DNA of 64,000 nucleotides from Plazaster borealis (Eukaryota > Echinodermata > Asteroidea > Forcipulatida > Labidiasteridae): assembly GCA_021014325.1 (NCBI GenBank), contig CM037469.1, positions 14,264,663 to 14,328,662 on the forward strand, written 5' to 3'. This document shows positions 57,721-64,000 of the stretch, piece after piece. The first letter of the stretch is position 1. The number at the start of each line of letters is the position of its first letter. The notes below the pieces were generated by a model. It was not told the DNA's origin. It did no database searches and was given only the letters and a program-made list of their open reading frames with translations. Position numbers and translations under genes: made by a program.

Positions 57721-58094
57721 TTAAAGGCACTGAACACGTTTGGTAATTGTCAAAGACCAGTGTTCTCACTTGGTGTATCCCAACATATGCATAAAATAAC
57801 AAGCCTGTGAACATTTGGGCTCAATTGGTCATTGAAGTTGCAAGAAAATGATGAAAGAAAAAACACGCTTGTTGTACAAATTTGTATGCTTTCAGATAGG
57901 AATAAAAGGCTTCTTGCAAGAAGTCGTTTATTATTTGAGTGAGAAATTACCTCTTTCTCAAAAACTACGTTACTTCAGAGGGAGTCGTTCCTCACAATGT
58001 TTTATACTGTCAACAGCTCTCTGTCGCTCGTTACCAAGTCAGTTTTTATGCTAATATATTTTGAGTAATTACCAAACGTGTACAGTGCCTTTAA
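57721..58094 (+). mobile_element. Family A MITE, copy 11
   Basis: TTAA at 57721-57724 and 58091-58094; ends AAAGGCACTGAACACG and CGTGTACAGTGCCTTT. Confidence 0.93.
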
Positions 58095-58632
58095 TGCCGT
58101 TAAAAAAAATCAAGATTAAAAATAGATCCGGGTCACACGAGGGCGATCCCTCGCCACCAAATCGAGGACTCAAAACCGTCTAGCTCTTTGTGTTCCCTTT
58201 TGACTTGTTCCAAGGTTTCCCCTTTGATTAAACCTGGGTATGTGCGTGTCAAAACGAGACCAACGACATCGTGTGAGTGTTCCAGGAATAAAAGGGCGCA
58301 AAAACTGCGTGACGTAATAGCCTTGTTGCCTGGCAACCACCCGATCAATACTGAGACTGAAAGGGCGCGGATATTTCCAGGGTAGTTGTTTCTTCTCGAT
58401 TTCTTGTAACCGGTCGGGAATCGTTCATCAACGCTTAACAGATTGAATAAAATGGACTTTTTAACCTTCATTACGAACATCTTGGCGATTCGGTTAGAAT
58501 TATTTGTGAAAGGTTGTGCCTAAAAAAAAGATCACTGATTTGTTTGTTGTCGATGATACGATGTCGGCATTTTGCTTTGAAGATTACAACAGACGACGAT
58601 TATGATTATCGATATTTTGAAATTGGGTGCTG
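58095..58632. other. Non-coding sequence
   Basis: Both strands hold short frames at 58133-58480 without support. Nothing else seen. Confidence 0.5.
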
Positions 58633-58781
58633 GGGTCGATTTCACAAAGCACTAAGATTCATCTTAAGATGAGTTGTCAGTATTACCATAGTGATTTATA
58701 TTGTGACATCACACTTTGCTTTAGCAATTAAGATTGATTGTGCACTTAAGATCAATCTTAACTCTTTGTGAAATCGAGCCC
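58633..58781. repeat. ~149-bp foldback with GGTCGATTTCACAAAG ends
   Basis: Left GGTCGATTTCACAAAGCACT, right AACTCTTTGTGAAATCGAGCC; inner AAGATTCATCTTAAGA and TTAAGATCAATCTTAA words are mirrored. Confidence 0.8.
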
Positions 58782-58842
58782 TGGTGTATAACCCTAAATA
58801 TTCCAATTGATTCAAATAGTTTGTTGTTATTATTGCTCCACT

Positions 58843-59017
58843 TCACTCTAAACAAACTCCCAGGGTCAGAACTGACCCGGTTTCCAGATCCTTATAGGAG
58901 GGGCCTGACCAAGAAGTGGTTTAAAAAATGGTATTCTAAGTCAGATTCTGCGTCATTCTGACACAGATTCCAGGTCATTCTGACCCCGAAATGAAAGCCC
59001 CATAAGGGACTTAGATC

Positions 59018-59022
<5 letters not shown>
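58843..59022. mobile_element. Family E element, right end replaced by an (ATT)n run
   Basis: TCACTCTAAACAAACTCCCAG start. Breaks off at GACTTAGATCCGGTT and passes directly into a TTATTATTATT microsatellite (59022-59045). Confidence 0.75.
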
Positions 59023-59045
<23 letters not shown>

Positions 59046-59049
<4 letters not shown>

Positions 59050-60116
59050 GGCAATTCACATAAAAATACAAAATTACAAACAAATTATACGAAAAGGATA
59101 AACTCTTTAAAACATTAAATATATAAATATATACATCTGGAATGCAAAAACAGTAAAAAGGGGGATACATCAAGATAAAACATTTTTAAAAAGGAGGGCA
59201 GGCAGTAAAAGAGAAAACAAAGTACTGCACAGCTGAGGACAACAGAAAGACATCAACTACTACAATCCAGGTTTGCCAGGACTGACAAAAGTGCTTGCAC
59301 TGTCACCAAGAGGTGTGTCAGTCCAACCTGGAAGGACATGAGACAAAAGGACAAACAATTACACATGACAAACGGGTTAACCAACAAACAAACAAACGAA
59401 AGAACGAACAAGACAAACAGGCAATCAAACACCCCGAAGCACAGAATTACAAACAAACATGCAAGCTAAACAAGACACAAATTAACAAACTATTATACAA
59501 AGACAAAACCAAAAATGGACGCAAGACAACAAGAAAAAACAGACAAGATAAAAACATAACTGTTTACAAAACTGCTAGAAAAAGGATCTAGTGGGAATAA
59601 ACCGCAACTTTTAGTTTCCCTTTAAAAATGTTGAAATTATCAGTAAGAAGAGAGTTTTTAACATCATTAGGTAGAGCAGACCACTAAATTGGAAAAGAGA
59701 AAATGCAACTGTTTTTGGTTGAATTTTTCTTGAATGATAAATGGTTAAAAACAAGCTGGGTAATTCTGACCAGGAAGTTGTTAGAGTGTTGTCACTGGGA
59801 CTTCAACGGAATCGTTGGTAACACCCACCCAGCTGTTAGTCTGATCTATGTCCATGGTCTGACTGTAGACCCATGTGACCGGCTCAATTAGTGTTACCCA
59901 CCCCCCCCCCCCCACACCACCACCACCAACCCCCAGGAATAAAAAAAATACCCAAAACAACAAACAATGACATGGAAAAGGTAGAATGTGAAGCCACCTG
60001 GAAGCTCAAAGTCATGAACTTAATGATACAAGTAATACCACACATGCATGACCATGGACTATTATAACCTGTAAGCAGCATTCATGATTTACAACGGTTC
60101 GTATGAGTCGACACAC
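59046..60116. other. Non-coding; A-rich block and a family E end
   Basis: 59380-59560 is ACAAAC/GACAAAC-rich. 59750-59790 is a lone right end of family E (CTGACCAGGAAG, TTAGAGTG). A poly-C run at 59902-59914. No gene supported. Confidence 0.5.
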
Positions 60117-60165
60117 TACAACAACTGGGGTGTTAAAATTGACACCATGGATGTTGTCACATATA

Positions 60166-60820
60166 CAGGGTGTCCCAAAAAAAATGATGCAAGTGAAACG
60201 CGCCATCTTGGCCAAAAAATGTCCAATATTTGCTACAGATGTTCATACCAACTTCAAGATTATAGTATTGGCTTTAGAATACCCTTTGTCTCGTCGTTTT
60301 TGCTTTTGTCAATCAAGAACTATGTTTAATTAACCACAAGAGCATGAAATCCACTTTGTGCCACTTTTAGAGAACCTACGCTTCTAAGCCCCAAACAATG
60401 CCAGTACTGTAACAGTTCATGCGTGGATGATTTTCTCGGTGGATTTAAAAGAAAAGTTTCATTCACACAACAATACAGAGATAATACTCTACAAATTATT
60501 TTCTGTAAAAAACAATTTAATTATGTACACTGTTATCTTCATTTTAAAACTGAAGCAAAAAGAAGTTCTCTGAAATAGAAAGAAATATTGCACAATCTGC
60601 TGATCTACTACTGTCTGGAAAGTGGCACAAAGTGGATTTCATGCGCTTGTGGTTAATTGAACATAGTTCTTGATTGACAAAAGCAAAAACGACGAGACAA
60701 AGGGTATTCTAAAGCCAATACTATAATCTTGAAGTTGGTATAAACATCTGTAGCAAATATTGGACATTTTTTGGCCAAGATGGCGCGTTTCACTTGCATC
60801 ATTTTTTTTGGGACACCCTG
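60166..60820. mobile_element. 655-bp mariner-type MITE (CAGGGTGTCCC ends)
   Basis: CAGGGTGTCCCAAAAAAAAT and its inverse at the ends, with about 190-bp, nearly identical inverted arms (AACGCGCCATCTTGGCC, CCTTTGTCTCGTCGTTTTTG). TA on both sides (60164-60165, 60821-60822) fits the TA duplication of Tc1/mariner elements. No transposase frame. Confidence 0.9.
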
Positions 60821-60839
60821 TACATTGTAAATACCGAAG

Positions 60840-60967
60840 CACTCTAAAAATATATTAGTCAAAACAACACTAATTAGTCATACGAGACATGATTTTGACT
60901 AACTTACATCAAAATCATGTCTCGTATGACTAATTTGTGTTGTTTTGACTAATATATTTTTAGAGTG
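60840..60967. mobile_element. 128-bp near-perfect foldback (CACTCTAAAAA ends)
   Basis: 59-nt arms with one mismatch and a short loop (CTAACTTACA region). Outer ends CACTCTAAAAATATATTAG. An AG flank is doubled; removing the element plus one AG restores the family D string ACCGAAGAGAGAAT. Confidence 0.9.
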
Positions 60968-61141
60968 AGAGAGAATTAAAATATACACCACAGGGTGTTA
61001 AAACAACACTTATTTCTGCCAAAACAATTACATTGGTGTTATGTTAACACCCCTGTGATGTTAATTTTGATTCTCTCTTCGGTATCTATAATTGACAACG
61101 CCCATGGTGTCAATTTTAACACCCCAGTTTTTTGCAGTGTA

Positions 61142-62289
61142 GAGTTGAGCCCCGCTGCAACATTGGTATCGGTGCAGTTGCACACAATTCAGACCGACTG
61201 AGTCTATTTCTACATGGTCCAACCACAGAGACAGGACCACAGACTGAAATGTTAAGTCAAAAGTCAAAGGGCGAGAAAGTCAAAGGTCAAAGGGCGAGAA
61301 ACACAAAAAACTCCCAACGTGTGATATTATTAATATTATTACACCCAAAATTTGTCAACGTGTTATTTTCCTCTATCGATACGAAGGTAACATACAGCGA
61401 AAAAAAAACACCCGTGTCTGACTGTTGTGATCTCACAGCATAGCGCCCTCATTGTTAGAACATAGCGGTAAAAAAACATAATCATTGCACTTTTGCCCCC
61501 CATGTAACCTGTGACATCACATGTTTACAAAAGAGCCACAGAGCCTGGACTTCCTGCATGCTTAGTTTGTACACAGCTCAATGGAAGAAAAACATTAAAT
61601 CTGATACTTTATGGAAATTACATCGTCTGATTTTATCAACTTTTGATATGAAGAAATGGGGCACGTCTAAAAACTTGTTCAGCTGTTAATTGCATAACTC
61701 TTGAATTGACCAGTGCAGAAGAGCCCTTGAATGTACAAGATCTCTCTTGTTATAGACAAAGGTGGTCTGTTCTTCAAAGGTTAAATAAACTTTCTTAAGT
61801 TGTTTTGTTTAAACTGTCCAGAAAAAAAATAATGTGTTGAATAATGATGAATGCAATGAAAATGGTGTTCAAAGTTTTAGGGCTAGAAAGCTCAGTTGTA
61901 GAACGCCGGCACTGCAGTAAATTTGTCTTTGTTCAACCCCAAAATACTTTTGATTTGTAATTACAGATGCTAGACACTAAACGCCGAAACCACATTTTTT
62001 TTTTACAATTTGTAATCAGCAAGCTCAAACGGTTTCAAATTCATACAAAAACAATCCATTTTACATCTTCCCTCTATCTCTCCATTCATACCCCATAAAT
62101 TGACTGACATCTTCGGGCCTTGTGAGTGATGCACTGCAATCTCTTCTTAGTAACAACGTCCGCATAGTCATAAGCCAATACAATAGTACCACCTCAACGG
62201 TACTGAGCGGCCACTGATTTTTGCCCAGTATATTGTCATTTCATGTAAAAAAAAATACAAGAGGATTGTACGGAGCATTGGAAGTGCCA
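61142..62289. other. Non-coding sequence
   Basis: A short GTCAAAGGGCGAGAAA direct duplication at 61263-61302. No gene or element recognised. Confidence 0.5.
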
Positions 62290-62296
62290 TCCGACA

Positions 62297-62494
62297 AGTT
62301 GAGATCCTCAGGTAATTTACTGCAGGATGATGACATCATCAAACGTAAGATGACGACATCCTGAGATAAATCATCTTGGACAAACAACACCCTACTTTCA
62401 AGATGTCGTCACCCCGAGAAAAATCATCTCAGGATGTCGTCATCTTACGTGTATGACGTCATCATCCTGCAGTAAATTACCCCAGGATCTCAAC
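62297..62494. repeat. ~198-bp foldback repeat
   Basis: Left GTTGAGATCCTCAGGTAATT, GCAGGATGATGACATCATC and CGTAAGATGACGACATCCTG are mirrored on the right by CAGGATGTCGTCATCTTACG, GACGTCATCATCCTGC and CCCCAGGATCTCAAC. Confidence 0.9.
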
Positions 62495-62499
62495 AAGTT

Positions 62500-63169
62500 G
62501 GGTGTCACTTCCAGAGCTCCGTATAGGATTACTCTATGAGCTGTATAGCCATAATTATAAAACAATAGGTATGCATTACAAAATTATAAGCAATAAATTA
62601 TGTTGAGTAAATGCTTTACGGACGTCAAACCATTCTACGACCTGACTCGCACGCAGTTGACGAACCCAGCCGTGAAAAAATTCTAATAAAAACACAAAAC
62701 TGTCTCCTCTTGCGGTTGAAACCACGAGTCGCACATAATCATAATATACCGCGGGCCATCGACAGAGAGAGACAAACTATTTTTATTCCATTACGACTCA
62801 GAATGTTCCATTCCCCGTCGGTAGAAGAAGAAGAAGAAAAAATACATTAAAATGCTTCAATGTTGAGTCATTTTCGTAGCTCATAAAAAAAACAAAAAAA
62901 ATCGAGGTTTGCCCGCTGGCATAACTACGGTGTGATGTTTCGTGATGCAGATCCATCACCAGGCTGATATTTCAACCTATATATCCAACCAGGACGAAAA
63001 TGCTGTCCGTTGCGAATCATAAATGCAAGATTGGATCCAGAAGTGTTTAAAGGATGGGAGATGATTATTGTGTCATGTGATAACAGGGAAGAAAGCGTAA
63101 TGTGTTTTGCCCACATACATCAAACATTATGAAGGGAAAAATTGCTGATGGCAACGAATATGCACAATG
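62500..63169. other. Non-coding sequence
   Basis: No feature recognised; a GAAGAAGAAGAAG run near 62825. Confidence 0.5.
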
Positions 63170-63640
63170 AAAAAACAAACAAACAAACAAACAGACAAGA
63201 ACAATTGGAATAGTAAGTGAAAAACAACGAAACAAACAAACAAGAACAATATAGTGAGTGAAAAACAACGAAACAAACAAGAACAGTTGGGATAGTGAGT
63301 GAAAAACAAACAAACAAACAAACAAAAACAATTGGGATCGTGAGTGAAAAACAAACAAAAAACAAACAAGACCAATTGGGATAGTGAGTGAAAAACAAAC
63401 AAACAAACAAACAAGAACAATTGAGACAGTGAGTGAAAAACAAACAAACAAACAAGAACGATTGAGATAGTGAGTGAAAAAAAACACACAAACAAGAACG
63501 ATTGAGATAGTGAGTGAAAAACAAACAAACAAACAAGAACGATTTAGATAGTGAGTGAAAAACAAACAAACAAACAAGAACGATTTAGATAGTGAGTGAA
63601 AAACAAACAGACAAACAAGAACGATTTAGATAGTGAGCCT
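63170..63640 (+). repeat. Minisatellite, ~41-45 bp unit, about 11 copies
   Basis: Units follow GATAGTGAGTGAAAAACAAAC then a variable (AAAC)n and AAGAACGATT. The variable (AAAC)n length changes the period. On the minus strand the array is free of stops in all three frames; this reflects composition, not coding. Confidence 0.95.
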
Positions 63641-63644
63641 ATGA

Positions 63645-63869
63645 TACACTTCAAAAAAACTTCCGGGTCATAATTGACACGGATCCGGATTCTGAGTCAG
63701 TATGATCCGGAATCTGCAGTGTCAAAATGAACCAAAAATTGGTCAAAGAGTTAAAATCCCTTTTTTTTTTCCAAAACCACCTTCCGGGTCAGCCTGACCC
63801 ACGAATGGGTCAGGACCCATGGGACTCAGTATCGGGGTCAATTCTGACCGGGAATTTTTCCAGAATGCA
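63645..63869. mobile_element. Family E element, copy at right edge
   Basis: TACACTTCAAAAAAACTTCCG start, GGGTCAGCCTGACCC core, end TTTTTCCAGAATGC. Directly abuts the minisatellite. Confidence 0.82.
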
Positions 63870-64000
63870 CCATACAATCCACTTCAACTTCCATCTTTGT
63901 AACCGAAGTCTACCTTTACACAATAGCTGTAAATTTCTTTTTAAATGATTTATTGGAATCTTGGACACTAAATGCTTCTTTACTATAGGAGTCGTCAACA

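Larger units (their letters stand above)
60117..61141. mobile_element. Family D element interrupted by two other elements
   Basis: Left piece 60117-60165 (ACTGGGGTGTTAAAATTGAC), middle 60823-60839 (GTAAATACCGAAG), right piece 60968-61141 (GAGAGAATTAAAA to TTTTTTGCAGTGTA). Removing the two inserts restores the order seen at 26895-27135. Confidence 0.9.

Noticed and set aside
63065..63577. Long minus-strand open frames in three registers (Phe/Cys/Leu-rich)
   Set aside because: They translate a tandem minisatellite that lacks stop codons in every register; no splice signals, domain or codon bias.

Overview
The window is eukaryotic, intron-rich and repeat-dense. It holds one recognisable protein-coding gene, on the minus strand between about 19.1 kb and the left edge: an invertebrate orthologue of the BCL6 corepressor (BCOR/BCORL1 family). 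Nine exons were placed by hand from splice signals and reading phase: 18978-19123, 12525-12636, 8507-11947, 7643-7847, 6877-7020, 5671-6275, 5129-5216, 4268-4341 and 1746-1912. All eight junctions keep one open frame (4,982 nt, about 1,660 residues). The 3' exons encode the start of the ankyrin repeats. The remaining ankyrin sequence and the C-terminal PUFD domain expected of the family must lie beyond position 1. The first coding exon was not found.

The rest, including nearly everything from 19.2 to 64 kb, is non-coding as far as I can read it and full of short non-autonomous mobile elements. (1) TTAA-flanked inverted-repeat MITEs in several families (called A, B, C, F, H here), including eleven full copies of family A. 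(2) A 275-279 bp MITE present three times, each with its own 9-bp target duplication, which indicates a Mutator-like mobiliser. (3) Two very palindromic families with ends (TA)CACTGCAAAAA and (TA)CACTCTAAAAA, the second built from GGGTCA/TGACCC half-sites. (4) tRNA-derived SINEs, fragments of non-LTR retrotransposons, and Penelope-like fragments with hammerhead-like cores. (5) Minisatellites and foldback repeats. Several elements are nested, so their relative ages can be read.

Organism: a non-vertebrate animal. The repeat vocabulary looks like that of echinoderms, most likely a sea star, but this is a judgement from familiarity and not proven by the window. There is no operon, plasmid, prophage, CRISPR array or bacterial-type gene. 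The most noteworthy points are the phase-consistent BCOR gene with CtBP- and SUMO-type motifs, three places where adjacent TTAA elements share a single TTAA, the 9-bp-duplicating MITE, a three-layer nest at 60.1-61.1 kb, and the hammerhead-like retroelement pieces.
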